Positions 16,137 to 25,733 of a DNA stretch of 64,000 bases are shown piece by piece. The position numbers and the translations under genes were made by a program. The stretch spans positions 1-64,000 of the forward strand of contig JAFABB010000034.1 of the NCBI GenBank assembly GCA_023426245.1. The letters are read 5' to 3'. Below the pieces are notes generated by a model. The model was given only the letters and a program-made list of their open reading frames with translations. It had not been told where the DNA came from and did no database searches. Position 1 is the first letter of the stretch. Every line of letters begins with the position of its first letter. This DNA comes from Bacillota bacterium (lineage in GTDB: Bacteria > Bacillota > UBA4882 > UBA8346).

Positions 16137-17516
16137 TTATTTGAGAGTATCAAGCCATTCCATCACCACATTCAATTGGAACCGGACTTGCTTATGAGAG
16201 GTTCCTCCATAGGAATTTCTTACTGCAACTACATTTTGAATATCCAGTTTTTCATAAACATCTTTTTCAATCAAAGTGGAGGCGGCCTGAAACTCCTCCA
16301 GACTTAAATCCTCAAGCCTTTTCTGCTTCTCGATACAATAATGCACTAATTTCCCGGCGATGGAATGAGCCGACCGGAAGGGCAATCCCTTGGCCACCAA
16401 ATAGTCAGCCAGATCCGTCGCATTCAAATGCCCATCCTTGGTTGCATCCAGCATTTTTTCTCTTTTAAAAACCAACGTTTGCAACATAGGGATGAAAATA
16501 CCGATACAGCCTTTCAGGGTATCCACCGCATCAAATAACGCTTCTTTATCCTCTTGCATATCTTTATTATACGCAAGCGGCAACCCTTTGAGCATTGTCA
16601 GAATTCCTATTAAATCCCCATACACCCTACCGGTTTTCCCCCGCACCAACTCGGCGACATCGGGGTTTTTTTTCTGCGGCATGATACTGGAACCGGTGCT
16701 ATAGGCATCATCCATTTCCACAAAACCGAATTCCATGGATGACCATAAAACCAATTCCTCGCTAAACCGCGACAGGTGCATCATGGATAAGGAAATCAAA
16801 AAAATGAATTCAGCGACAAAATCCCGATCGCTTACCGCATCAAGACTATTGGATGCTACCCCTTGGAAACCAAGTTCCTCTGCAATTTGATGACGATTAG
16901 TTTCAAAACCGGTTCCGGCCAGCGCTCCTGCGCCCAGCGGCATAACGTTAACCCGTTTCAGACAATCACTTGCTCTTTCAAAATCCCGTTTAAACATCTC
17001 AAAGTATGCCAATAAATGATGACCCAGCAAGACAGGCTGAGCCCGCTGCAAATGGGTGTATCCGGGTAGGATGGTAGCTTGCTCCCGCTCGGCCATTTCC
17101 AGCAATACTTTTAATAATTCCTTCAACAGGTTTTGAATCTCGACAATCTCTTTGCGGACATACAACCGGGCATCTAGAGCTACTTGATCGTTACGGCTGC
17201 GGGCTGTATGGAGTTTCTTGCCCAGTTCCCCGATTTCTTGAATTAATAGTTTTTCAATATTCATATGGATGTCTTCCGCCTTAACATCCCATTCGATTTG
17301 ACCGTTTTTAACTTTCTCCAGTATTTTTTTCAGCCCGATAATAATGGTATCAGCCTCGGAACGTTTGATAATATTACAATCACCCAGCATGTTGGCATGA
17401 GCAATACTACCTTGAATATCTTCCTCGGCTAAACGGCAATCGAACCCGATGGACGAATGAAAATCATCCATCAAAGCCCCGGTATCTTTCTGAAAACGGC
17501 CGCTCCAGGCTTTCAT
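16137..17516 (-). CDS. argH: Argininosuccinate lyase
   Basis: 459 aa, usual length, starting at ATG 17516 with GGAGGG about 10 nt upstream; codons open further upstream but the family begins MKAWSGRF. Fumarase/lyase superfamily signature GSSIMPQKKNPD (near residue 280) and HTARSRNDQVALDARLY, GYTHLQRAQPV are all present. It splits argininosuccinate to arginine and fumarate, the last step of arginine synthesis. argG is not adjacent, which is unusual. Likely first gene of argH-lysC-apt-mrnC. Confidence 0.96.
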   Translation of the reverse strand: MKAWSGRFQKDTGALMDDFHSSIGFDCRLAEEDIQGSIAHANMLGDCNIIKRSEADTIIIGLKKILEKVKNGQIEWDVKAEDIHMNIEKLLIQEIGELGKKLHTARSRNDQVALDARLYVRKEIVEIQNLLKELLKVLLEMAEREQATILPGYTHLQRAQPVLLGHHLLAYFEMFKRDFERASDCLKRVNVMPLGAGALAGTGFETNRHQIAEELGFQGVASNSLDAVSDRDFVAEFIFLISLSMMHLSRFSEELVLWSSMEFGFVEMDDAYSTGSSIMPQKKNPDVAELVRGKTGRVYGDLIGILTMLKGLPLAYNKDMQEDKEALFDAVDTLKGCIGIFIPMLQTLVFKREKMLDATKDGHLNATDLADYLVAKGLPFRSAHSIAGKLVHYCIEKQKRLEDLSLEEFQAASTLIEKDVYEKLDIQNVVAVRNSYGGTSHKQVRFQLNVVMEWLDTLK

Positions 17517-17614
17517 TTTTTTCAATCCCTCCACTTTTGGGCTACCAAATAACGTAAATTGATTCCACAAAAAGATCAAAATCCCTTTTTTGCATTTTTT
17601 TAAATCCACTAACG

Positions 17615-17651
17615 AATTGGGGCTAATCGCAATTTGCAATTAGCCCCAATT
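17615..17651. terminator. Perfect 13-bp hairpin between lsrB and argH
   Basis: AATTGGGGCTAAT (17615-17627) pairs exactly with ATTAGCCCCAATT (17639-17651). It lies about 80 bp beyond the lsrB stop and 100 bp ahead of argH, both on the minus strand. The T-tract is weak and better placed on the plus strand, so it could be a terminator for lsrACDB or a leader structure of argH. Confidence 0.5.
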
Positions 17652-17730
17652 TAGTTTTTGATTCAACAAATGTCTCTTAAGCGGTTTCTTAAATTTCTTA
17701 TCAAATCAAAATAATAATCGGAAAAATATG

Positions 17731-18789
17731 TTAGAATTTATAGGAATCAATATTCGAGCTGTTATAAATCAATCTCTCGGGAAGGATGATTAAGCCGTTG
17801 TCTTTCCTGTCGTATTTTTTGTCGTAGCCTTGAGCAGAGTTTGGAAGAATATTAAAATTGCCGTTCACTCCCGGCATACTAAATGAAGAACCGACTGTAA
17901 ATTTTTTGCCGGTTAAAATTTGATGCGCGACATAGACAGTTGCAGCGCCTTGAAGTCCGCAATCCCATAAAGCTCCTTGAGCGATCGTGCCTCTTTCAAT
18001 GTAGGGTTTCATTACGCTCGGAGTGGAAAAACCGACCACAATAACCTTGCCGCCTTTATTTAAGTTTTCCAAAGCTTTTGAAGTTCCCGGAAACGCAGTT
18101 GAATCCGGACAAATAATGGCATTTACATCGGGATAAGTTTTCAAAATCTGTTCGCCGGTGGATACTGCTTTCGGGAAATCCATATCACTGTATTGAGTCG
18201 TTACAATCTCCCAGTTTGGATGTTGGGTTTGGATAATTTTTTTGGCTACATTCGCCCAAGCGTTTTGGTCGGTAACTGTTGGAGACGAATAGTGGAAAGC
18301 AACTTTAAATTTACCTTTGCCGGCTTCCCCCGCTTGATTTTCAATCATCGAAACCAAAAGTTTTCCTAAAATATCCGGAGTTCCTTGATCAACATAGAAA
18401 TTTCGGTATTCCGGGTTTACATCCGAATCCCAGGTCAAAACTAAAATTCCCTTTGATTTGGCACGTTTTAGTGCCTGATTCAATCCTTCCGGTGAATTCG
18501 ATGAAAGCAGGATGGCATCAACACCCATGCTAATTGCGGTATTGATGAATTTAACTTGTTCAGAAACAGAAGCTGCGGAAGGCCCATCATAAATTACTTC
18601 CACACCGAGTTTCTTTCCTTGTTCAACAGCATTTTTTCCAGCTACTTCAAAGAAGTTCTCACCAATCATTTTCGGTAAAAAATAAAATTTCAACTTCTTC
18701 TGGGCAGCCATACCTGTCATTGAACCTAATACCAATGATAATACAGCTAATACCATTACAGCACGGAGAGACTTTCTCATTTCTTTCAT
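17731..18789 (-). CDS. lsrB: Autoinducer-2/sugar-binding protein
   Basis: 352 aa from ATG at 18789 (GGAGGA 8 nt upstream). Signal peptide MKEMRKSLRAVMVLAVLSLV ending around GMAAQ, no lipobox. Type I periplasmic binding fold: KFYFLPKMIGENFFEVAGKN opening, DAILLSSNSPEGLNQAL hinge, DVNAIICPDSTAFPG and VVGFSTPSVMKPYI in the second lobe, the last close to LsrB sequences. LsrB carries AI-2 to the permease. An open frame to 18945 exists but overlaps the upstream gene. The downstream-most gene of lsrACDB; lsrK, lsrR and lsrF divergently encoded make the AI-2 assignment likely rather than ribose or rhamnose. Confidence 0.85.
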   Translation of the reverse strand: MKEMRKSLRAVMVLAVLSLVLGSMTGMAAQKKLKFYFLPKMIGENFFEVAGKNAVEQGKKLGVEVIYDGPSAASVSEQVKFINTAISMGVDAILLSSNSPEGLNQALKRAKSKGILVLTWDSDVNPEYRNFYVDQGTPDILGKLLVSMIENQAGEAGKGKFKVAFHYSSPTVTDQNAWANVAKKIIQTQHPNWEIVTTQYSDMDFPKAVSTGEQILKTYPDVNAIICPDSTAFPGTSKALENLNKGGKVIVVGFSTPSVMKPYIERGTIAQGALWDCGLQGAATVYVAHQILTGKKFTVGSSFSMPGVNGNFNILPNSAQGYDKKYDRKDNGLIILPERLIYNSSNIDSYKF

Positions 18790-18871
18790 TACCATTTCCT
18801 CCTGTTTTTTTATTTGAGCCGACCCGCTCCCCCCAACGACCCGGAAATCATTTGAAAAGCGAACCAGTAAC

Positions 18872-19858
18872 TCACTTTGCCACATGTAAGACCCTAACAT
18901 TCTTACGATAATTCGCATATTCTCCCCAAAAATGACGTCCTGCAATAACGGTGATTAAAAGCAAACCCAAATAAATATTGGTGGCTTCAGAAGAAACCCG
19001 TATCATTTGTAACCCGTATTTAAGATAGCCAATCAAGAAACTGGCGAGTAAAGTGTTGACAATGCTCCCTCTCCCACCATAAATACTGGCTCCCCCCAGT
19101 ACTACGCAAGTAATTACCGATAGAGGTGAATCGGAGCCTAAATCTGCCCGGGCGGAGGTGAAATATGAAGTCAACATTATCCCGCTGCAAGCTGCTCCCA
19201 CCCCCATAATCATATAAGTCGCAATGGTTAATTTAATGGTATCGAAGCCTGAATATTTTGCAGCTTCCGGGTTAGTCCCCAGTAAAAATAGATATCTGCC
19301 GAACTTCGTCATATGAAGTATCCCATAAAAAATCAAAGCGAAGAAAAGTAAAATCCAAACCGGATTTGGAATATTGAAGATCATTCCGTTGGCAATGTTC
19401 GAAAAAGACTCGGGTAAGCCGCTGATACCTTCAAAACCTGTAGCACCAGCCAACCCCGACAAAATCAGCGCTACCCCGGAAAGGAGAAAGCTACTTCCCA
19501 AAGTAATAACCAAAGGATTCACCCGAGTGAGCAGGATTAACCACCCATTCAATAATCCTGCTAAACCGCCTGATACCAAACCGCAAAATAGCGCGACCCA
19601 AATGTTCATACCGGAATACCATAATAAGGCTGTTACTATCGATGACAAGCCCATGGTTGCACCGACAGATATATCAATACCTCCGGTCACTATGACTAAA
19701 GTCATGGGCAATGCAGCAAGTGCGATATACAGGAAATCGCCGACACTATAAAGTAAATTATCGATATCCAAAAATTTACTGTCTAGAAAGCCAAATATTG
19801 CAAATTCCAAACAAATCAGGATAATTAACGTCATTTTCCAGCTATTAAATATCTTCAT
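18872..19858 (-). CDS. lsrD: AI-2 ABC permease, LsrD-like
   Basis: 328 aa, a BPD_transp_2 (ribose/AI-2 class) permease with about nine to ten hydrophobic segments. Landmarks: ALPMTLVIVTGGIDISVGATMG near residue 50 and GGASIYGGRGSIVNTLLASFLIGYL near the C-terminus, both typical of carbohydrate-uptake-2 permeases. The gene follows its partner permease by 24 bp. Assignment to D rather than C rests on gene order only. Confidence 0.85.
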   Translation of the reverse strand: MKIFNSWKMTLIILICLEFAIFGFLDSKFLDIDNLLYSVGDFLYIALAALPMTLVIVTGGIDISVGATMGLSSIVTALLWYSGMNIWVALFCGLVSGGLAGLLNGWLILLTRVNPLVITLGSSFLLSGVALILSGLAGATGFEGISGLPESFSNIANGMIFNIPNPVWILLFFALIFYGILHMTKFGRYLFLLGTNPEAAKYSGFDTIKLTIATYMIMGVGAACSGIMLTSYFTSARADLGSDSPLSVITCVVLGGASIYGGRGSIVNTLLASFLIGYLKYGLQMIRVSSEATNIYLGLLLITVIAGRHFWGEYANYRKNVRVLHVAK

Positions 19859-19882
19859 GACTTTACCTACCTTATTCTCAAT

Positions 19883-20878
19883 TTAATGGGCCGACGAATT
19901 CAGCATTTGCTGAGCCTTCTTTTTATTCCGTGAAGCGTTTTGCTGTACAAGTGAACTGGCAACGATAATTGCAAGCAGCATAAACCCGGAAATGGCATTA
20001 TTCCAATAACCCGGCACCTTTAAATAGATCAATGAATAATTTATGGTCTGTAATAAAATACCGCCAAGCAGTGCACCGATTATATTTCCTTTCCCGCCAT
20101 TCAAGCTGATTCCGCCGATAACGGCTGCGGCAATCGCCTGAGTTTCCAAACCCAAACCCGTTGTATTGGGCACCGCGCCCATTTGGGAAATATAAATTGA
20201 AGCTGCTATCCCGGTTAACAGTCCACAAATCACATACGACATCACAATAAATGTTTTAACCGGAATACCTTGCAAATTAGCCCCTGCACAGTTATCGCCC
20301 ACTGCATAAAAATATCTTCCAAAATGCGTTTTACACATGATGACCCATAGGATTGCTGCTACGATAATTACAATCCAAATCATCAAATTCAGTCCAAAAA
20401 TAGTATGATGGGATAATTTCATATAAAAATCAGGAATGGTTTGAATCCATTTCCCGCCCGTAAAGGTAACCAGCAAACCGCGGAATACCGCCATGGTCCC
20501 CAATGTCATGATAATTGAAGTGACTCCAAAATAAGCAACTCCAATGCCGTTAAATAAACCCCCAAGAATGCCGGTACCGATGGTTGTTAACAGCAATAAC
20601 GGTATGCTACCTGTGACATTTATAACGGCACCTCCAAAAGTGGCGGCCAGTCCCAATAAACTTCCGACTGAAACGTCAATGTTCTTGGTTATAATCACCA
20701 TACTTACCCCAAGGGTTACCAAACACAAGGTTGAACCATTGAACAGAATTCTGATTAAAGTATCTAAATTGGTGAAACTCCGATTAATTAAGAAAATCAG
20801 CAAGAAGTATAAACCAATAAAAATCAATGTCAAAACTTCAGATTTTTTGAATAAAGCATTGATCCAATTATTTTTCAT
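19883..20878 (-). CDS. lsrC: AI-2 ABC permease, LsrC-like
   Basis: 331 aa from ATG at 20878, preceded by AAGGAGG with 6 nt spacing; an upstream extension overlaps the ATPase gene. A second BPD_transp_2 permease: TLGVSMVIITKNIDVSVGSLLG, SIIMTLGTMAVFRGLLVTFTG and AAAVIGGISLNGGKGNIIG are family signatures. It forms a heterodimeric channel with the 18872-19858 product. Start and stop almost touch the lsrA stop, so the genes are translationally coupled. Confidence 0.87.
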   Translation of the reverse strand: MKNNWINALFKKSEVLTLIFIGLYFLLIFLINRSFTNLDTLIRILFNGSTLCLVTLGVSMVIITKNIDVSVGSLLGLAATFGGAVINVTGSIPLLLLTTIGTGILGGLFNGIGVAYFGVTSIIMTLGTMAVFRGLLVTFTGGKWIQTIPDFYMKLSHHTIFGLNLMIWIVIIVAAILWVIMCKTHFGRYFYAVGDNCAGANLQGIPVKTFIVMSYVICGLLTGIAASIYISQMGAVPNTTGLGLETQAIAAAVIGGISLNGGKGNIIGALLGGILLQTINYSLIYLKVPGYWNNAISGFMLLAIIVASSLVQQNASRNKKKAQQMLNSSAH

Positions 20879-20879
20879 A

Positions 20880-22370
20880 TCAAACCTCCTTGGCATAGCC
20901 AAAAGCCGCATAAGTAATATTCTCCAAATTCATATTGGAACGACTGATTTCCGAAGCCGTTTTGCCGTTATACATAACGACCACCCGGTTGCAAAGCAAA
21001 GTAATCTCTTCAAAATCAGAAGAAATCACAATGACTCCCATACCTTGTGCGGCTAGATCCTTGATAATGCGGTAAATATCTTCCCGGGCGCCTGCATCAA
21101 TACCCCGGGTCGGTTCATCAAACACAATGACCTTCGGTTTGGTAGCGAGCCACTTCCCTAAAACCACCTTTTGCTGATTACCACCTGATAAATGTTGCAA
21201 ATTCTGATCGGGTGATGCGACTTTGATACTGAAGCATTTTACATACCGATCATAAATATCCATTTCATTTTGATGTTTAAGAAATATTTTAGTGAGCTTG
21301 AACAGGATGGAGGAAGTTATGTTATTTTTGATACTGGCTTCCAAAAAGCCGCCATGTAAATGCCGATTCTCAGGTACATAAACCAAACCCTTTTTAATAG
21401 CATCTTTAGGATTTTTAATTTCGACCGTTTCACCCATTAATTTCAGCAAGCCGGAATACTTTTTCTTTAATCCGAACAATGTTTCCGCAAACTCAGTACG
21501 TCCGGCTCCTACGACCCCGGTTAAGCCAAGAATTTCATTTTTACGTAAATCAAACGATACTTCGGAAAACCCGGGACCAGAATATGAATCCACGGTTAAA
21601 ATATTTGCGATATCATTTTCCAAAACAGACTTGAAATTTTCCGTCTTATCGGCATCTCCCCTTTTAATCTGTGGAACCATGATTTTAATGATGTCATCCA
21701 AGGTATACATGGAGATTAGGTTGGAGGCAATGACTTTTTTATCTTTTAAAACTGTTACTTCATCGGCAATTTCAAAAAGTTCATTTAAACGATGGGTTAT
21801 ATAAATAATTGCTAAAGATTTTTCTGCCTTGAGTTTACGAATATTATTGAATAACGCTTCAGTCTCCTTTGCAGTCAAAGCTGAAGTCGGTTCATCCAAA
21901 ATAACAACCTTCGTCTCCCTGATAAGCCCCCTGAGCAGTTCTATCTGCTGCTGTTTAGCGATTGTCACATCACCCGCCAGTTGTCCCAGGCGAAAGTCGC
22001 AATTAAGAGATTCCATAACTTGGGTAATTTTGTCTTGATTGAAATTTTCTTTTTTAGGAATACTTAACATAATGTTTTCTTTAATGGTCATGCTGGGGTA
22101 AAGCATTGGGTCTTGGGGAACCAAGTATATTCCATGATTGTGGGCATCATTAGGATTTCGAAAACACACCCGTTTTCCCCCAACCCAGATTTCCCCTTCA
22201 TCCGGTTGAAATAAGCCTGATAAAACTTTCATTAATGTCGATTTTCCGGCCCCATTTCCACCAATCAGGGCATGAACGCTTCCTGGTTTAATTGCCAGAT
22301 TCGCTTTTTCCAAAACCGGCACACCGGAGAAAGCTTTACTAATTCCCTTCAGTTCGACAATGTATTCCAT
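20880..22370 (-). CDS. lsrA: AI-2/sugar ABC importer ATPase with two nucleotide-binding domains
   Basis: 496 aa. First ABC domain: Walker A GGNGAGKSTLM (residues about 37-47), Walker B KVVILDEPTSAL; its signature region is degenerate (VTIAKQQQIELLRGLI rather than LSGG). Second domain: GVVGAGRTEFAE as its degenerate Walker A, a proper signature LSGGNQQKVVLGKWLA and KVIVFDEPTRGID. This split of functions is normal for the RbsA/MglA/LsrA class. First gene of the minus-strand arm, read from the control region shared with lsrR. Confidence 0.9.
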   Translation of the reverse strand: MEYIVELKGISKAFSGVPVLEKANLAIKPGSVHALIGGNGAGKSTLMKVLSGLFQPDEGEIWVGGKRVCFRNPNDAHNHGIYLVPQDPMLYPSMTIKENIMLSIPKKENFNQDKITQVMESLNCDFRLGQLAGDVTIAKQQQIELLRGLIRETKVVILDEPTSALTAKETEALFNNIRKLKAEKSLAIIYITHRLNELFEIADEVTVLKDKKVIASNLISMYTLDDIIKIMVPQIKRGDADKTENFKSVLENDIANILTVDSYSGPGFSEVSFDLRKNEILGLTGVVGAGRTEFAETLFGLKKKYSGLLKLMGETVEIKNPKDAIKKGLVYVPENRHLHGGFLEASIKNNITSSILFKLTKIFLKHQNEMDIYDRYVKCFSIKVASPDQNLQHLSGGNQQKVVLGKWLATKPKVIVFDEPTRGIDAGAREDIYRIIKDLAAQGMGVIVISSDFEEITLLCNRVVVMYNGKTASEISRSNMNLENITYAAFGYAKEV

Positions 22371-22780
22371 TTTTCACTCACTCACTTTCTCCCCTCATCC
22401 AAACAAATGTTAATTAAATTTTCATTTGTAACTAACAAAATTATAAATTACTTTATTGTTAATGTCAATCACAAGCAAAAACTAATTAAATTCCTTCGTA
22501 TTCTTTTGAAATTTTTCTTACATTATATAATGAATTATTTTGAGACCCTGAAATTTTGTTTCCAAAAAAGCAAAATTACAGAATGATGAAATGTCATTTG
22601 CTAATTTAACTATCGAACAAATTTTTCCCGTCAATTAAATGTCCAATAAAAACAACCGCTAGATTAAGATTTTTTCACAAAACAGATTCCACTTGACGAA
22701 CCTTTGAATGCGATGGTATTATATAGACAATCAAAACATTTGAAATACATTTTTACAAAAGTAAATGTGAGGTAGCTTAA
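22371..22780. promoter_or_regulatory. Divergent lsr control region
   Basis: A sigma-A-like promoter for lsrR has TTGACG at 22693-22698 and TATTAT at 22717-22722, spacer 18 bp. Near the lsrA side, ACAAATG (22403-22409) and CATTTGT (22423-22429) are inverted repeats. A related palindromic run, ACATTTTTAC...GTAAATGT, lies at 22747-22768 just after the lsrR promoter. The shared ACA(A)AT/ATTTGT words on both sides are candidate LsrR operators. The rest is AT-rich with no gene. Confidence 0.6.
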
Positions 22781-23722
22781 ATGAAAGTTCTTGAGTCGGA
22801 ATTGACTAGTAAAATCAATCAGGAAGAGTTGTTACGGGTAAGTTGGTATTACTATAAAATGGGCTTAACCCAAAACCAAATCGCAAAAAAACTCAAAACC
22901 AACCGGGTCCGTATTATGAAACTTTTAGAAATGGCCTTACAAGAAGGGATAGTTGAAATTCGAATCAAGGATCCGCGGGCTAACTTACTGGCAATTGAAC
23001 AAGACTTAATTAATAAATATAACCTGCTGGATGCAGTGGTCGTTCCGACCGGTAATTGTTCCATTCCGGAAATCAATAACCAGCTTGGAATGGCTGCTGC
23101 CCAATATATTAATTCGAAATTTACCAATGAAGAAATTCTGGCAATTGGCTGGGGGGATTCCGTTTCAAAAACTGTTAAATATTTATCACTGGATGAGTAT
23201 AAAAGTTTTTATCTGGTTTCCCTTTCCGGCGGCATGCTTCCCATGTTGTCCGAATGGAAATTTTTTGCGAAGTATCTTAATCATGTTAAAATATTGCCTT
23301 CTCCATTTTTGTTACTAAATGAAACTACGGCTAACTCTATATATATGGAACCGGAAGTTCAAGAAATATTTAAATTATGGGATATTGCCAGTATGGCCTT
23401 AATAGGAATCGGTTCCTTGGATAAAAACGCTACGATTATTGAAAAAGGTTATATTTCAGAAGTCGATACGGCTTATTTAAAAAAGGCCGGTGTTGTCGGG
23501 GATATCTTGGGACAATTTTTCGATAAGGATGGCAATATTGTTCCCTATGATACGGATCGCCGTTTAATTGCCCAAAACATTAAAAAAGTAAAAAAGATTC
23601 CCAATGTGATAGCGGTAGCAGGAGGCATGCACAAGCTGGAAGCTATCCAGGCCGCCCTCAATGGGAAATATGTAAAAACCTTGATCATTGATGAACAAGT
23701 CACCCAAGAATTATTGAAATAA
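22781..23722 (+). CDS. lsrR: LsrR-type transcriptional repressor (SorC/DeoR family)
   Basis: 313 aa. N-terminal HTH around residues 25-55 (YYYKMGLTQNQIAKKLKTNR), as in LsrR, followed by the SorC sugar-phosphate-binding domain: AVVVPTG, LAIGWGDSVSKTVKYL and VSLSGGMLP, where the GDS and GG motifs bind phosphorylated ligand. In enterobacteria LsrR represses lsr genes until phospho-AI-2 binds. It heads the plus-strand arm with lsrK, a cupin gene and lsrF, opposite lsrACDB. Confidence 0.9.
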   Translation: MKVLESELTSKINQEELLRVSWYYYKMGLTQNQIAKKLKTNRVRIMKLLEMALQEGIVEIRIKDPRANLLAIEQDLINKYNLLDAVVVPTGNCSIPEINNQLGMAAAQYINSKFTNEEILAIGWGDSVSKTVKYLSLDEYKSFYLVSLSGGMLPMLSEWKFFAKYLNHVKILPSPFLLLNETTANSIYMEPEVQEIFKLWDIASMALIGIGSLDKNATIIEKGYISEVDTAYLKKAGVVGDILGQFFDKDGNIVPYDTDRRLIAQNIKKVKKIPNVIAVAGGMHKLEAIQAALNGKYVKTLIIDEQVTQELLK

Positions 23723-23748
23723 ATTTGAAAAGAAATGAAGGGAAACTG

Positions 23749-25305
23749 ATGGATCATTTTTTGATTATCGATGCCGGTACCGGTAGTGGACGAGTTATAA
23801 TTTTCAACCAACAAGGCCGTCAAATCATGATGAACCAACAAGAATGGGTCCACCCTAATATATCAGGCGTACCCGGCGCAATTGATTTTGACACTGAATT
23901 CAGTTGGCAGACCATTAAAAACCTAATCCGCAAAAGCATCTCGGAAGCCAATATATCCATTGATAGTATTAAGGCTATTTCTTCAACATCCATGCGTGAA
24001 GCGATGGTACTTTATAATAAAAAAGGCGAAGTAATTTGGGCTTGTTCCAATATTGACGCCCGTGCTAATGAAGAAGTTGTTGAGTTAAGAAAATTAGGCT
24101 TGGAAAAAGAAATTTATGATTTAACCGGCCAGACGTTTTCCCTTTCCGATGTTGCCCGGTTATTATGGGTCAAAAAGCATTTACCGGAAATTTATCAACA
24201 AATTTACCGGGTTGGGATGCTGAGCGATTGGATCCTTTACAAACTATCCGGTGTTTTTGCTTTTGATCCGTCCAATGGTTCGACTTGCGGTTTCTTTGAT
24301 ACTTTTCACCGTACATGGAGTCAAAAAATTATCGACCGCCTTAGTTTACCAAAAGATATTTATCCGGCTGTTTATGAACCATCCTCGGTGATCGGCACGA
24401 TCAAACCGGAGATTACGAAAGAGTTGGGCTTAAACCCGGGAACATTAGTGGTCGTTGGAGGTGGAGATACTCAGCTTGGCGCGGTCGGTGTGGGGGCTGT
24501 CCATGAGAATGATGTAGTCATTCTGGGAGGAACATTTTGGCAACAAGTTTGTAATATCAAAAGTCCTCATCCGGAACCCAATGCCAAAATCAGAATTAAT
24601 GCTCACGTCGTGGGCGACTTATGGCAATATGAAGGCATATCATTCCAAATCGGCTTAGTCATGAGATGGTTCCGTGATGCTTTTTGCGACCGGGAAAAAG
24701 TAATCGCCAAAGAACTGCACATATCAACTTATTCCTTGCTCTCGGAAATGGCCAAAGAAGTTCCTCCCGGGGCATACGGCATCGTCCCGGTATTCTCAGA
24801 CGTTATGGATTATCTGCATTGGAAACATGCCGCTCCATCTTTATTGAATTTTAACATCAACGAGCCTGAAAAATATAATAAAGCTGCAATTTTTCGTTCT
24901 TTAATGGAAAACGCCGCCTTTAACAGCTTGGGCAATTTAAGAACCATTGCCGATACCACCGGTTATTTTCCAAAAGAAATCATTTTTGCTGGTGGAGCCT
25001 CGTATAGCCCGGTCTGGTGCGGTATTTTGGCCGATGTGCTTGGCGTGCCGGTTAAAGTCCCGCGGATCAAAGAGGCCACGGCTTTAGGTGCACTCATTTG
25101 TGCCATTATCGGTTCCGGTTTATATAAAAATTTCAGTGATGCAGTTACTGACATTGCGGGCTTTGAAGCGGTTTATCTGCCCAATGAAAGTACTCATCAG
25201 ACATATCAAGACTATTATCACAAATGGCATACCGTCTATCAAAAAGTGGCCGAACTCTCCAATATGGGTGTTCTGTCACATATGTGGAAGGCGCCGGGTG
25301 AATAA
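23749..25305 (+). CDS. lsrK: Autoinducer-2 kinase (FGGY family)
   Basis: 518 aa from ATG at 23749 (AAGGGA upstream), where homology begins DHFLIIDAGTGSGR, the kinase phosphate-1 loop. Features shared with E. coli LsrK: ISSTSMREAMVLYNKKGE, WACSNIDARANEEV, AFDPSNGSTCGFFDT, VLGGTFWQQVCN, MRWFRDAFCDREK, ending in SHMWKAPG. It phosphorylates imported AI-2, trapping it and producing the LsrR inducer. The similarity is specific enough to separate it from xylulose or glycerol kinases. Confidence 0.93.
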   Translation: MDHFLIIDAGTGSGRVIIFNQQGRQIMMNQQEWVHPNISGVPGAIDFDTEFSWQTIKNLIRKSISEANISIDSIKAISSTSMREAMVLYNKKGEVIWACSNIDARANEEVVELRKLGLEKEIYDLTGQTFSLSDVARLLWVKKHLPEIYQQIYRVGMLSDWILYKLSGVFAFDPSNGSTCGFFDTFHRTWSQKIIDRLSLPKDIYPAVYEPSSVIGTIKPEITKELGLNPGTLVVVGGGDTQLGAVGVGAVHENDVVILGGTFWQQVCNIKSPHPEPNAKIRINAHVVGDLWQYEGISFQIGLVMRWFRDAFCDREKVIAKELHISTYSLLSEMAKEVPPGAYGIVPVFSDVMDYLHWKHAAPSLLNFNINEPEKYNKAAIFRSLMENAAFNSLGNLRTIADTTGYFPKEIIFAGGASYSPVWCGILADVLGVPVKVPRIKEATALGALICAIIGSGLYKNFSDAVTDIAGFEAVYLPNESTHQTYQDYYHKWHTVYQKVAELSNMGVLSHMWKAPGE

Positions 25306-25347
25306 GATGCTGCGCGATCGCGTAACACCACGAGGAGGTGAAAATAA

Positions 25348-25698
25348 ATGATATTGGTCAATGAAAATCAATTTCCTTATCGTTTCGAAGTGTCAGGTCC
25401 CAAATATCTTTTACGAGGTCCTAATATCGATTTCGGTCTGGTTCGGTTGATGCCGGGTGAAGATTTTTCAAATCATTTACATGAAAGAATTGAAGAGAAT
25501 TTTTATGTTCTAGAAGGAGAGATAGATATTCTGGTCAATGATAGGCTCAGTACAATTCGACCGGGCGATCTGATCCATGTGGAACCAACCGAAACCCATT
25601 ATTTAAAGAATACCGGCAAGGTACCAGCTACTGCTGTATTTGTAAAAGCGCCTTATGATCCAAAAGATAAAGTTGATGTTGCATTAAAAAACAAATAA
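25348..25698 (+). CDS. Small cupin protein in the lsr operon
   Basis: 116 aa, a single cupin domain: motif 1 MPGEDFSNHLHERIEENFYVLEGEI carries two His and a Glu, and motif 2 PGDLIHVEPTETHYLKN carries a further His, so a metal site is complete. It lies between lsrK and lsrF where enterobacterial operons have lsrG, the P-HPD isomerase; LsrG is not found here. Cupins often isomerise or dioxygenate sugar-like substrates, so it may replace LsrG, but that is inference. The ribosome site GAGGAGG is strong. Confidence 0.75.
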   Translation: MILVNENQFPYRFEVSGPKYLLRGPNIDFGLVRLMPGEDFSNHLHERIEENFYVLEGEIDILVNDRLSTIRPGDLIHVEPTETHYLKNTGKVPATAVFVKAPYDPKDKVDVALKNK

Positions 25699-25733
25699 TA
25701 AATTTCTGCGTAACGCGCCGAAAGGAGATTTTG

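Noticed and set aside
17731..22370. Ribose or rhamnose importer
   Set aside because: lsrR, lsrK and lsrF are encoded divergently from the same control region, which makes AI-2 the better reading.
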